From NCBI GenBank assembly GCA_963682055.1, contig OY821745.1:9493501-9557500 (forward strand): 64,000 nucleotides of DNA, given 5' to 3'. The position numbers and the translations under genes are program-made. Below are positions 10,990-24,875 of this stretch, piece after piece (within the stretch, counting starts at the first letter, position 1; the number at the start of each line of letters is the position of its first letter). The stretch comes from Primula veris (Eukaryota > Streptophyta > Magnoliopsida > Ericales > Primulaceae). Below the pieces are notes generated by a model, which saw nothing but the letters and a program-made list of their open reading frames with translations, was not told where the DNA came from and made no database searches.

Positions 10990-12041
10990 CAAACTTATTT
11001 TGTCATGTGTGTATGTATTCCCCCTAAGGTACAAACATATATACAATTGATGCTAGAGCGTGCGGGGTAGTAAGTTCCTACTGTTCCTTGCCACGATCTA
11101 CATTTTCAGCTATTGATCAAGAAGATTGTGGGTCTTACATGCTGTAATCGTATATATCGTTATATAGAAGTCGTTTCTTTTTACACTAGAAAGAGAAGAT
11201 AATCACATGGGCGCCTCAAACTATGAATCTATTGTGTTATCTTCAATATTTTTAGTTGCATGTTAATACAAGTATAGACCTCCTGATACACACTCTTTCA
11301 AATAACCACAAGAGCTGTTGGTCTATCTTCATATATATTGATTAAATGACTCGTAATGAGTGTCTACATATCATGTGTCAAAAATCGTGTAGCTATATAT
11401 ATATATATATATATTGATTGCCTTTTTTTCAGTAATCGTTTCCTTATACGGAAAGAAAGTACACTTGGGATGGTAGACAAGCTGAATAGACATTTGATAT
11501 CTATGATATAATTACACTTGTAAATTTCTAGAAATTTGATTTAATTATAAATCCACTCACGTGTTATGGTGTCACTTAGTTACTTACATTTTGCTCACCT
11601 TAATTATTAAATACTACAGTATATCTTAAATTTGTTTACACTCAAGTTAATTACTAGCAGCTAAAAATAGTGAAACTTCACATAAAGTATTGCTGGTGGG
11701 TGTAAATAATACTACATAAAGTTCTAAAATGTAAGTCCAATATATTATTTTGGGCTGTTATACAATATAAGTCCACTTTATCAAAATAGAAAATAATCTT
11801 ATCTATAAGATTACATATTTGCACATACTTTTAAATTTGTAGGAGAATGTACATTAATATAAATGAGGGTAAAATTTGAAAGAAAGTGTAAAAAATATAT
11901 AATGATTGTGCTTTTTTAATATATTGTATTTTCAATAATGAAATTATATTTTGAAACAGTGACCAAATATGTCAGGTGCCAGATTATTAGAAAACATGGT
12001 GCCTTGCTTTGAGTAATTTAGAGTGAATAAGAAATTGGGTA

Positions 12042-12560
12042 GTGTTTATTTTACCCACTATCTCATGTTACCGGACAAAACTTGTTCTAATAGCGTTTTG
12101 ACATGTATGAAAGATATTATGGGCAGAATTTATTTAATTTTTTGCTAGAATTTATTACCAAAACAATTTTGATACATTTTCATCAAACCATTTTCCTTAT
12201 CAAAGTTACATAACTGCTAATCACAAATATCTTTGGTGCACTGTTATGCGATACAAAAATCTGTTTTGAATTTTATGCTTTGAAAAGTGCACGTTATTAA
12301 CAATGGTAATATATAAGAAAACAAATATGTATCTGCTACTCCTATCTTATTACCAAAGTTAGACGGAAGATTTTATCAAAATTATTTTATGGACCGATTA
12401 TATTACTCAAAAAATTTGATTTGTAAATATATCAAAATTGTTTTGGTAAGAGATTCTAGCAAAAAAATATTAATTATACCCATATTCTATTTCATACATG
12501 TCAAAATGCTAACACTCATCCCATGATAGAGTCAAGTTTTGTCCCATATTACCCTTGAAG
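12042..12560. repeat. imperfect inverted (foldback) repeat
   Basis: The left arm (GACAAAACTTG, TTTTGACATGTATGAAA, TTGCTAGAATTTATTACCAA) returns inverted in about 12330-12560. The arms are about 200 bp with a short spacer. No target duplication is evident, so this is either an old element or part of the larger repeat that includes the minisatellite to its right. Confidence 0.5.
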
Positions 12561-12889
12561 TTCTTCCAATTAACCCATTATGCTTTAGTTCATAAGTGGG
12601 GATTTACCCTTTCTTTCAATTAAAAACTACAAAAAAAAACGAATATTTAAATAAACAAAAAAATAAATAACAAAACTTCTACAAAAAATAGAAAAATCAG
12701 AAAATTACAAAAAAAAATGAAAAATTTACATAATTATTAAAAAAATTCAAAACATCATTAAATAAGCAAAAACTGGACTTTTTTTTTTAAAAAAAAGGAC
12801 TTATGTTTAGAAAAGTGACTTATTTTCAAAAAACAATTACTATAAAAAAAACATGAATAGGAAGTGAATATTTTTCAAGTTTAATTAAA

Positions 12890-13690
12890 GTGTATATGCT
12901 TTAATTTAAATTACATATGGTAAAGTTTAAATTTCATGCGTGTATGTTATACAGTTTAGAGTGAATAGTTAAGTTTCAACATGAATTGTATATGGTTCAA
13001 TGGAAAATGCATATTGTTAATTTTAGAATGCATATGGTTCAATGGAAATTGCATATTGTTAATTTTAGAGTGTATATGGTTTGAACGAAAATGCATACGA
13101 TTCGCTTCATATATATTGCATACAATTCAATTTTAATTGCATTTTGATCAAACTAAGAAATGCATATGGTTTAATTTCAAGCCTATTTGGTTGAGTTAAA
13201 CCTAAACATGAATATGCTTCAAGTTAGAGTTCACATGATTGTTTAGAGTGAATAAGGTTCAACATTAACTGCATAAGTTCGATTGCAAATGCATATAATT
13301 CTTATTGAAAAGTGTCTATGATTCAACTTAAAGCGCATGTTGTTGTGTTTCAAGTGCATAAGATTCAATTTAAAATGTATATGGGTGAGTTTAGAGTGCA
13401 TAAGATTCATCAAGAAATGTATAAAATTTAGTTAAAAGTGCATATATCTCAATTTGAATTTCATTTGATTGAATTAAAAATGCATATCGTTCAAATGAAA
13501 ATGCATATTGTTCAATTCAAAGTGGATACCGTTCAGTTTAAACTACGTATACTTCAATTAAATAAATGCATATGACTCTATTTTAAGTGCATATCGTTGA
13601 GTTATAAACGGATGAGTTTAAAGTGCTTATGTTTAAGCTAAACGTACATATGCTTCAACTGAAAGTGTATATGGTACAGTTGAAATGATA
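12890..13690 (+). repeat. degenerate 21-bp minisatellite
   Basis: About 800 bp made of diverged units close to GCATATGGTTCAATTTAAAGT, best preserved around 12990-13080 where successive units read GCATATGGTTCAATGG and GCATATTGTTAATTTTAG. About 35-40 units are expected from the length. It is not coding. Such AT-rich arrays are often internal parts of DNA transposons, but no termini could be set. Confidence 0.65.
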
Positions 13691-16105
13691 GACAAACGGA
13701 CGCCCTTTTTGCACCTAAGCCACATACTATTTTGAGCGTTTTTTAACTTTATTGTATGCTTATTTTTTCCATAACATTCGACAAAGATATTCATAGGAAT
13801 ATAACAAAATCTTCCACCACATTATATTATCTAAAATAATTGTATTTTACATAACATAAAACGAAACCGTTAGATAAAATTGGTCCCGACACCCTCGTCA
13901 AAATAAAATTGGTCCCGACACCCTCGTCGAGATAAATTTGGGTTGTTTTTTATGCAACTACTTTTCGATGATTTTTTTATTAAATAAATTGAGCCAACAT
14001 CTTTAAATCCACACCCATTTCGAAGAATCGCTCTTCGCAAATCAACATTCGTTCTACCATCTAAATACATACCGTTACACATGACATGACTATCTATTGG
14101 TTGGCACAACGTCCCGGCCATTGCATACTTGAGTATTTTTTTTCCTACCTTTTTTTAATGATTATCGGATTTTTTTTATTTTTTATTTGGTAATCGTGAC
14201 CTTATCCAGGGACCAGGAGGATAGTGCTATGTAAAGGCCTCCCACCACTTCCCTTTTCCACTCAAGATTTGAAAAGTTTACGTAAAGTGACAGGGGCCAA
14301 AGGTTTTTTTTTTTTTTTACCCCCAAAATCCAATAAAAATTAAGATACACTTTCATTTTTTTGATTGAAGATAAAAAAAAGAAGAGCTCTTAATTTCTTA
14401 ATTCTTTACTTCTATAGGGTTGAATAAAAAGTCGACTAAGGCCAAATAGACAATAAAGTACATCGCAAATACTTATATGTTAAATTCTTTAATTAGTACT
14501 CAAAATATAGAAGGTCAATGGAGGAGTTGGTATAGACACCCACAGTTAACCAACACCGCTTATTTTATGTGGTATGTTGTTATTCTTTCTCGCAAAATAT
14601 TCCAATCAAGCTCATTGACACCTATGCTAGTAATTTTATTAGTAATAAAAGCAGTCAGACAATTTTTTTTGCATTATTAAACTAAAGAATAAAATTTGGA
14701 ACACACTATTTTAAGGATTTACACATTCTGGTACACCTACCACTAGGTGATTATACTTGTCAATGCCTTAGCCACCATTAATGTTAATAAGTTAATGTCT
14801 AATTTGATGGTTTATGTGGTTTATATTTTTATCGAAATAAATTGAAGATTTATGGATCGGACTATAAACAAAACGTCAACTTACGATTAAAACACTAAAA
14901 AAACAAAGTTCAATCAGAGACGGATTTTATAACAGATTTATTCCCCAACACCCTTATCACATACTGATTTGCAACGGATTTTAATTTTACTTACGAATTT
15001 TGTTATTTCACGACAGATTTGACCGAAGTAATTTTTGTACTGAAATGACCTTTGAACTATTGCATGCGAGATGAAAAAAGCCTAATAGTCATAGCTAGTC
15101 TCGTAGGTGAAGAATAATTGTCACGTTTCCAGAAAAGCAAAGATTTATCAATACTTCAGAACATGGATCGATAAAGCATTTTTCTGAATTATTGATAAAA
15201 ATAGAATTATATTTTCTTCGTTTAAAAAGTAACGTTTTGTAAGATGACGACTGCATGATGCAGGCATACTACAATCGTTGCAGTTGTAGCCTAAAAGATT
15301 GTTTTAATTTTTTGATTGCAATTAATATATATACTATGAATTTCGCATTTTATAATAATCGAAAAGCTGAATTTGTATATTTAATTTCAACATTTACATA
15401 TTGACGTAGTATCGTTAAGTACCAATGATAAATTAAAAGAGAAAAAGTAGGCGACATCATTGAGCCTTCGTATGTGATCTTGACTGAGATTTTTAGGCAC
15501 TATAGATAAAAAAAAAAAATGTAATATATTTAACAATTAATATAATTATTTAATATTTGTAATTTTATATTTTTTGAAGAGAGATTTAGAGAAAATCTAT
15601 ATAAATCCATATTGAATAATTTGTTAAATAAACTAATGTACCAATATTATTTTATTTCATTTATTTTCATATTTCAATTCTAAATATTCTTAGAGAGTAT
15701 TTTTTTATTTTATTTTACTTTAGTTTCAACTAGGATTCTCTATTTTATTTGAGTTTTATTGTGTTGAAAAAAAGTAATTTTTAGTTTTTTTATTTAATTA
15801 GTATTTAATTTTAGGGTAGTTTCAACTAGAGTTATATGTTTTTATTTAAGTTTTATTGTGTTGTAAAAATGGTTTTTAGTTTACTTTTAATTTACTAAAT
15901 AATAAAATATATCAATTGTAAATACTATTATTGTTGCATTAAGGAATTAATCGGATTTTTACTAGCCATAAATAGCTACATAGATTTAATTTATGAATAA
16001 CGCTTAAACAATGTCCCGGGGTTATTTATTAGCCAAACCGTTCTAATAATTATGTCTCAAACTTAATTTATGGTAATTTGATATTTTCCGGCCCCTTTCA
16101 TTCGA

Positions 16106-16310
16106 CGTGTTTCATTTACAAAATATCGTGAGCCTATTTGATCAAATACACTACCTTTTCTTTGAGGTGTCAAATCTAAAAAGTTAGAAATCAATTTGAT
16201 ATTTTTCCGTTTCATTTACAAAATATCGTGAGCCTATTTGATCAATTACATTACCTTTTCTTTGAGGTGTCAAATAAAAAAAAATCAGAAATCAATTTCC
16301 GTTTTTCCAT
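16106..16310. repeat. tandem duplication of about 108 bp
   Basis: Two adjacent copies share TTTCATTTACAAAATATCGT, GAGCCTATTTGATCAA and ACCTTTTCTTTGAGGTGTCA. It is non-coding. Confidence 0.65.
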
Positions 16311-18315
16311 CATATTCTTAAGGCTAATGGAAACATAGTTATAATTTACGTTAATTTCCTGCGCCATCATTCCACACAACACACAAAAATAAGTCAATTG
16401 GTAATATGGACCAAATCTCTTCTTTTACATCTTTGTGCGTACTCGATTTTTTCAAACAAAAAGCAAGGGGGCAACGAAAATAAATAAGGAAACGATTCAC
16501 ATTTTCCACTTCGTTGTCACATTAATTAGAAGTACATTATAAACCAAGCTAGCCTCCAATATGAAAAGTCTCACTATCAAACTGGTGGTATATCTCCTCG
16601 TTCCAATAATTCAATCTCATAAATTGTAAAGGAAAATTTCTTTGAAAAATATCTTTCAACCTTTTAAGTTGTGACATTTAAGATTGTAATATTGACAAGA
16701 GAGAAAACTTCAGATGTTCAAACGGCTGGTTGTTTTGCTGCATATATACTATAATATATGCATATTTTTCTTGTGAAGTGTGAATGTAATTGCATGATTT
16801 ATTATGTTTCAGAAAATAAAGAATTTGGAAGTGTCGAACCACAAAGCTACTTTTTCTTCTTCTTATATTTTGGGTCTGGCCACCTTGTCTTGTTTTTTAG
16901 TTAGGAAGGCTTTTTTTTACGCACTTATATTTAGTTATAATCTTTAATGACATACCCGTAATAAACTACTGAATCTCGTAAATATACCCCCGAATCTCCA
17001 AATATACACTAGGCTTCTCTTTTTCCAGCTATATAGAGACCAAAACCATACGAAAGTTTACTATATATACACCTTTCATTAACAAGAAAAATTTAATTCC
17101 CAATAATAGGATATTATGAATTCAAAATTAACAATTATTATTTAGACTTGTGAAATCAATTCAGTCTTGAACATTTTCGAGCCGCTATATATGATGCATT
17201 TACAATTATTGCTTTTGTAATTATAATAGTTAAATAATGAATATAACACAATTAACCTTGTAGATTTGAAATCACTGAAATGGTCTTAGCTCCTGAATAT
17301 TCAGACAAAAAAAATGTTTGATTTTTTGAAGTAGTTATGAATTCCATCGAATTCTTTACTCAAGCCTCAAGAGTGTCCGAACATGTTGTTTCGAGTCCGT
17401 ATGGCGACATGTCCTTAACTTGCCAAAAACTAAAAATAAAGTCAGCTGCCCTGATCACTTAATTTGTAATGTGAAAGGAAAGGGTAATTTTGTTTTTCGG
17501 CAATCATTTTCTCCACTTGGAATCCCTCGATAATTAATTAACATCACAATTGTTTCACATTTATTTATTTTGTGTGTGGAAGTTCTGACTTATTAAAAAT
17601 CTGATATGAACTGTCGTGGGTTATCATGTTTTTAGTATATCGTACAAATTTATAACCTTGTCTTATATCACTAACATCAGTTCACTTATATCACCAATTT
17701 ATCTTATAATATAAGGAGATTGTTTTAAAACTATATACGCATCAGTTTTCTTATCAATTAACTTAAATATACATGAACTCAAATATCTCTCAAATATAAG
17801 TGATCAATATGTTCTCTTATAATTAAAATAACAATTTCTCTTTCTTATTTTTCTCTTATTTTCTTTCCTTTATTTGTGATTTTCACATATAAATTAATAA
17901 AATAACAAAAAGATGAGTTGTATAGTTGTAATAGATAAATTTATAAAAAAAAAACTGATAATTTGTATAAATCAAAACGTTTCCTTATAAGTTATAAAAA
18001 TGTACTTTTTACTTTAAATATGAGCAAACGTTTAAGTTATTTAATGTGCTTGCTCTAGTAAATTAATTTGGATTGAAAAAAATTGATAGAAGAATATTAA
18101 AATATAGTAATATTTAGTTATGATAATAAATTTGATAGGTAAGCTTAAAAATATATAAAGTTAAACTGTAATCCTAAAAATATAAAAGTGATGTTAATTA
18201 GGTTAAATATGAAGAAAAGTGTAAGCAAACTGCTATGATAAGTTAGTATAATGAATAATAATTGAGGGGAGTATTTATACTATGTAATAAATATATATAT
18301 TCTCATTTTGTCTAA

Positions 18316-18331
18316 GCCTATATATATATAT
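18316..18331 (+). promoter_or_regulatory. TATA box of the CAD gene
   Basis: CCTATATATATATATG lies about 120 bp upstream of the CAD ATG, preceded by a long AT-rich stretch. A 13-codon upstream frame (ATG 18341-18343, stop TAA 18380-18382) would be in the leader only if transcription begins unusually close to the TATA box. Confidence 0.45.
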
Positions 18332-18449
18332 GCTTCCACCATGAGTCTCTATATCCCATCAAACCAAACATTCTTTCTCTAAAAAAATCTCTTTGTGAGA
18401 GTTTGTGTGATCATATACATACATATAAATATAAATACATATAAATATA

Positions 18450-21400
18450 ATGGGTAGTTTGAATGTGGAGAGAACAACAACAGGATGGGCAGCAAGAGAC
18501 CCTTCTGGGGTTCTTTCACCCTACACCTTTGCATTAAGGTACAAATATTTCCCTCATTTATTTATATTTCCCATTATATTATTATTAAACCAATGATATC
18601 CGTTACTATGCTAAAACTAAATAATGTTACAACTACATTTTGCATTTTTACATCCTTGTAATGTAAAATAAAGGGTGCAGTGCATATATGAGAATGAGAT
18701 ATCGTTGCTCTAGGACTACTCTAGGATCTTGTTTTCTTTCCTTAGGATATCAAGAAAATTGTACTTTGATTTGACGTTAATACACAGTGGAACAAAATTA
18801 GCAGCTAATCACACTAATAGTTTCGTAAATTCTCAAAATCTCTATATGATTCTCATAGTTTTACTTTGAACATAATTGTCCCTGGTTTTTGAAAAAGTAG
18901 GGATATCAATTACTTTCTTCTTATACGATTAAATGGTACTCTCGCGGTCAATTTCGGAAAGATGATACTATATGAGTAGTTATGGAAATAAGTCTCTCAG
19001 TATGAAACCATGCATAGAGATCACTTAATTTGATTTTCTTCATTGTGATGAAGTATGTAAAATTTTCAGAAAATTACTGAAGACCGTAATTTAAGGTATC
19101 AAAATCCAACGATATTCTTAAAGTGAACTAATGGGCATCATTTCTGTAATTTAACTCTAAATAAGAATCAAAATTTGTATTGGAACAATTAATTAAAAGG
19201 ACCAGGATAATAGACTAAATTGGGAGAAGACTGATATTTGAAGAGGCAGAATATGTTTATAGTATTATGTTACAAAATACAATTCTTTGGATGTTGCAGA
19301 CTTTTCAGTAACTTGCATGTCTAATAATTTGTCTAATAATATATAATATAAAATGTGATTTTTTTAATGCAGGAATACAGGGCCAGATGATGTTTATATA
19401 AAAGTGCTTTGTTGTGGAGTATGTCACACTGACGTCCACCAGGTCAAAAATGACCTTGGCATTTCAAATTACCCCATGGTCCCTGGGTATTTATTTACCT
19501 TTAAACTTTAATCTTTATATTATTTCTCATATTTACAGTATATATCATGCATATGATAAAATGAAGTAACTTTTACGAGAAAAGCTTTACATATTATTTT
19601 ATTTAGAGTTATGTAAAATCACGAAATTGGAGATCATTCAAGAAATTAAAAGATTAAATCAATCATCAATGCTAGTCACAAGTACAAACACTTGTGTTTA
19701 CAAGGAAAAACAAATTGGCAGTTTAACTAAAAGTCTAAAAACCAATAAAATGTCTGCTTGCTGCAAGAAAACAGTTTTAATTTCTATTTTTCATCTACTA
19801 ACTAAACTTTCAATCAACATGTCACGGTGCTTTTCCTGTTTGTCTTTTATTTACAGAAACAAAACCTTACCTTCTCTATCATCAATATGAACAAATGCAG
19901 ATGATACAATTTTGTACACCAGTGTAAAATTAAATTTTCCTTTAAATTACATAATTAGGGCAAACAAGATGCTGCCTTTTATACATTGTAATGGATTGAT
20001 GCAAAAAGTATATACACCAAGAAAAAGCAAGAGTAAAAAATGCTAAAGTAGTAAGAGGTCTCTTCAATTAATAATTTGTTGTCTTTTTATAAAGTAGTAC
20101 AAACGGTCTTTGAATTATTTTGAACATAATTAAAAATAAACAAATACATATTCTTAAAGAGTTATTATTAGCTTTAAAGATTCATCTTAATTCCCACATA
20201 TCATTTGGGATACCAATCTAATGAGTGATGATATAGCTAGATACTTTTTGACAAAAGATTCACCGAAATCTCTATTAATCTAGATCGATACACATTGATG
20301 AATAGACCCTCGACTCAAAAAGTCTTTACTCATATCATTACCGCAATCTGGTTGCATCACTTTGTCTTCTGAAAATTTTGCTTTCACAAAAGTTTGGCCA
20401 GTAATAGTCACGAAAATCTTAATCAGTACTTTACATTTAATTACTTGAAACTTTCTTGTTCACGACAATTAACATTTTTATATTTACGATAAATTAGACA
20501 TGAGGTGGTAGGTGAAGTTGTCGAGGTGGGATCTAGTGTGACCAAGTTCACTGTAGGAGAGACCGTGGGAGTAGGCTACGTCATCGGATGCTGTGGAAAC
20601 TGTAGCCCTTGCAAAGCAGAGGAGGAGCAGTATTGTAACAAGAAGATATGGTCCTATAATGATGTGTATCCTGATGGAAAACCCACCCAAGGTGGATTCG
20701 CTGGTGCCATGGTCGTCGATCAAAAGTAAATCCAACCGCCCTTAACATAACTCTGTTTGATCAGTTTATTTTTTAGTTTTCAGGTCCAGAACCATGAAAA
20801 CTAATTTTCAGTAAGTAAAAAAGAAACATAAAATCAGATCTAAGAGATGTAACTAAAAAGTCATTGGTTCTTAGCAAGTCATTTGATGTTAAGGATTTTT
20901 ATTTGTAATTAAATTGAATTTCCCTTAAAATTATATGTAGGTTTGTGGTGAAGATCCCAGAAGGGATGACACCCGAGCAGGCTGCTCCGCTACTATGCGC
21001 CGGTGTAACAGTATACAGCCCACTGGACCACTTTGGTCTTAAAGGTCCCGGACTAAGAGGTAATGTTAAGTTACCAATATTCTACTAATAAAGTTCGGGG
21101 TGGTAATAGATACATTTTTTTTTTTAATTTTTTGAACTATGTTCCAATAGGTGGCATACTAGGTCTTGGTGGCGTAGGCCATATGGGGGTCAAAATCGCA
21201 AAAGCCATGGGTCACCACGTGACAGTTATAAGCTCATCTGACAAAAAAAGGGAGGAGGCTATCGAGCACCTTGGTGCTGACGATTATCTGGTCAGCTCAG
21301 ATGGGGCTAAAATTGGCGAACTTGCTGAGTCGTTGGACTATATTATCGATACTGTTCCAGTTAACCATGCCCTCGAGCCTTATCTCTCTCTACTAAAGCT

Positions 21401-22770
21401 CGACGGGAAGTTGATCTTGACCGGCGTCATTGGCACGCCGCTTCAGTTTATGACTCCCGTTGTCATGCTTTGTGAGTCACAATCCTATCTTTTTGTCCTT
21501 GTTTGGTTTTATCATTTGAGCTCAGTTTTGTGTTGTTTTGTTTCAAAGCTTTTTCTTTTTTTTTTGAAATATTGTTTCAAAGCTTAATTAGACCATATTC
21601 AGCTAACCACCAACTTGGAAAATAGAAGATAACTTTTGGTATGAAAATACTATAAGCTTTAAGATGGATGAAGCAGATTGAATTCCTGCTATTAAAATAT
21701 TTAGCTTATTTGCTTCAAAGCTGATTTGTATGGTACTAAGGTTCATTTCATAGTATACAATCACACATTGGAAATGAGCTATTTCACAGATTGGGAAGAA
21801 GCTATTTGAGATAGCACTATTTCCGACGTTGTGTACTTTTTCCAAGACTAGTAAAAAATACTTTTCTAAAAAATACTTTTCTGAAACAATTTCCTAACAT
21901 AATCAACTTTGGACTTTCTTTGGACTTTCTTTGGTAATTAGGTGTAGACGTAAGATCTTGATGGTAATTAGGTAATTAGGTGGTAATTAATGAAAATCGT
22001 ACTGTCAAATCGTATTTATTTGCTTTGTTTGGAAACCATGTTGGGGAGGACCTTCCACCTCTCTAATCTTCTACATTATTTGGCCGTCAATTCCTTTCGT
22101 TGTACCACTGCCACGAATACTTGTGTACATGTTAAACGATTTTCATATTATTTTGTGCACAAAAAGAACCTAATATTCAGATAAAAACAGGTCAAACCCT
22201 TTTTTTTCCTTGATCAGTTTCAAGCCACTTAAATGTCTGCCAACTTATCTTAATTTTTGTGGAGTTGTCATACAATAGTTGGTCTTCACCTACCCAATTG
22301 GGACCATGAGTCCATGACATTTTATTGCTTGTAAATTTTTCAAATAACAAAGCGACTTAGTAATCATCACGAAAGGTCATGCTTGTCTTAATCATTTGTC
22401 TAAAATAGTACTTGAAGATATTTTGGATCAACATATAAAAAAAAGGTCTCTAGGAAAGAAACTTGCAGCCGAAATTATTTTTCTAGTTCAATTCACATAT
22501 TAAAACCGAAGATCGACACTACACCGAATTTGCATAGTGATATTTTAAAATGTCTTTGATGTTATAGGGAGAAGGACGATAACTGGGACATTTATCGGGA
22601 GTATGAAAGAACAAGAAGACATGCTTCAGTTCTGTAAGGAAAAGGAAGTTACTTCGATGATTGAAGTGGTGAAAATGGATTACATAAATACCGCGTTCGA
22701 ACGGTTGGAGAAAAATGATGTCAGGTACCGATTCGTTGTTGACGTGGCTGGCAGTAAGCTTGACGCATAA
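18450..22770 (+). CDS. CAD: cinnamyl alcohol dehydrogenase (bona fide CAD type)
   Basis: Zinc-dependent, NADPH-using alcohol dehydrogenase that reduces cinnamaldehydes to monolignols, the last step of lignin monomer synthesis. Six exons join in frame: 18450-18538, 19373-19486, 20498-20725, 20941-21059, 21151-21471 and 22568-22770, giving 357 aa, the normal length of the class. Catalytic zinc ligands are C47, H69, E70 and C163; structural zinc ligands are C100, C103, C106 and C114. The cofactor loop GLGGVG is at 188-193, with S212 for NADP(H). The substrate-pocket positions known from Arabidopsis CAD5 are mostly kept (T49, Q53, L58, W119, V276, P286, M289, L290, F299, I300), but position 60 is I, 95 is Y and 291 is W (usually M, C and G). 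All introns are GT-AG. Orthology to lignin CAD is likely but was not tested by phylogeny. Confidence 0.93.
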
Positions 22771-24875
22771 TTATATGCTGATGATATTCCCCAACTAAAC
22801 CAACAAAAGCCTTGATAAATCTTTTCTTTATTACAAATATGTTTTCTTTATTTTGAGTGCCTCGTTTGTTAATTGGAGTTGTTGTGGGGAGTGACTATTT
22901 CGTGTTGCTTATAATATACAATAAAGCAATTGGGTTTATGATTATGACACATCTTTGAGCGTACAAAAATAATGGTTAATGCTGACGTGCTTTTTCGTCA
23001 ATCTCTGACTCATGAGCAGATTGGTTTGTAACGTTGTACCAACCATTTGTTGCCATTGAAAGTTTGAAACCATATCTATTTTTTAACTAATTCACGTAAC
23101 ACTTAATTTACATTATGAATTTTGAAGGTGTACACATTACACGTCAAACTTGTATCAGTCTAACCGTCTTAGATGAACATTATTCATTGTAGAGTTGTAG
23201 TGGCTAGCAGTAATTAAAGCGTAATGAAATTTTTTAATACTAACTTAGTTTCTTTTTTTTTTTCAAAAGTGGATAAACTTATTCAAAAGCAGTAATGGCA
23301 AAAAAATTTGAAATGGAGGATTGAGTAAAATCAAAGAGATCGTATATTTTAGAAAAAATAAACCAGAAAATATGCACCACGCCAACTACACTCACCAACT
23401 TTTTTGGGTATCTTATTGATAGTTTTTCTTGCAATATCACCACACAAAAACATTGTCATATCATATGATGGACCACTCCTTGGACAATCATAGGGAAAGA
23501 TAACAATCATGAGTGACGCATTATTTGCTATATCTTCACCAACTTTTTCCGATTTCTTAGTTTCTGACTTCCTGAGAGCAAACCATGATTTACTTTTTTT
23601 CTTTTTTGGAGTATTAATGCTTCAAAAAGAAGCTTTAAACTTTGGCCAACTATAGTGTAGCTAACTAGCAATGCATGATACTAGCTAGGATAGTAATATG
23701 TATAAATGTATACGTTTTATCAAATTACCAAACAATACAACTTTGAAAACTTAATTCCCAAAATATTAATACCCAAGTTTTTTGTTCTCAAAGCTAAATA
23801 CTGGGTTTTTAAAGTTAGATCATCGACTCTCTCCCTCTTTTTGTTTGACAATTCAAATTTACAATCATATATCAACTTGTTTGCACATTTTTAAATGTGC
23901 GTACCAATATGTATGCACTTTCTGTCTTAAGAAATGGAGATCTATAGTATTGAGTTTTATGGTTTTATTGGGTCAAAGCTCTGTGAAGCTTGCCGGAGCT
24001 TAGGATAGCTCATCGGAGATAGGTGCGTAAAACCATTTAAAACTACGTTTTAGACATTCATTTGAAGTAATTTAAATATAAAATATCGGATACAACTGAT
24101 TACAACCCAAAAATAAAATTTCAGAGGTCATTATTGGTAATTTATTTGAAATTAATTAAATGACAAAATTTTGAACAAAGGAAGAAAAACATAATTTTCG
24201 ATAACTTGATCGATTTCTTACTAGGAAAACAACTTGTATGGAATTAACTGAACAAAAACATGCTATATAGTGAGGGCACAGCTCTAACCGCTGAAGTAAT
24301 TTCTACAAAACCTTTAGATCTTTAGGCCATGCAAAAGATCTTCAATGCTTTCATAGCAAAGCCTGCAAATTTGGTTACAGAATGTGGAAATAATTTGCTT
24401 GAAAATTGAGTATACTAAAATAATAACCACCACGGGGAAAATCATTCTACAAAATCGTTTTCAGATATATAAATATAATCACTAGAAGAAATAGGATGTT
24501 ATGTCACTCGATACTATTCCGACTATAGCAACTTAAGGCAACGGAAACAACTACAAGATCAAATCACGAAAATCATTTTCATTTGCGTTTCTCTAGCCTC
24601 ACTCACATCTTTACAAACTCTCCAACCCTTCAATACCTAAAGATCCGAAACGAGGAATTTTCAACTTTGACTATTATCTAAACATTCATGTAGTGTCTAA
24701 TATGCACTGATAGAATAATCAAGTGTCGAAGTGAAAAAGAAGGGTTACGCCAACCCTTCTTTTCTTGTTTTACATGTATCAGAACCAAAAACAGGCTTCT
24801 CAAGCTATAGCCACATCTTTACTGGTTTCACCACCATATTTATTTGGTGTTTTCTAAAGGTTATTGTGTGACTAA
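22771..24875. other. spacer between the convergent CAD and UNC-50 genes
   Basis: A candidate CAD polyadenylation signal AATAAA lies at 22920. The rest is AT-rich with no supported gene; the short plus-strand frames near 23706-24003 have no recognisable content. Confidence 0.5.

Larger units (their letters stand above)
10990..18449. other. gene-free intergenic region between the peptide gene and CAD
   Basis: AT-rich sequence with no supported gene. It holds a foldback repeat (12042-12560), a 21-bp minisatellite (12890-13690), a directly repeated GGTCCCGACACCCTCGTC string (13883 and 13910), a 108-bp tandem pair (16106-16310), an (AT) run at 11395-11414 and the CAD promoter at its right end. 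Open frames such as 13870-14121 (minus) and 14477-14680 (plus) have no recognisable domain. Confidence 0.6.

Noticed and set aside
13870..14121. 83-aa minus-strand frame in the intergenic region
   Set aside because: No known motif; partly built on a repeated GGTCCCGACACCCTCGTC string.
18341..18382. Upstream open frame in front of CAD
   Set aside because: It lies only about 10 bp after the TATA box, so it is probably upstream of the transcript start.
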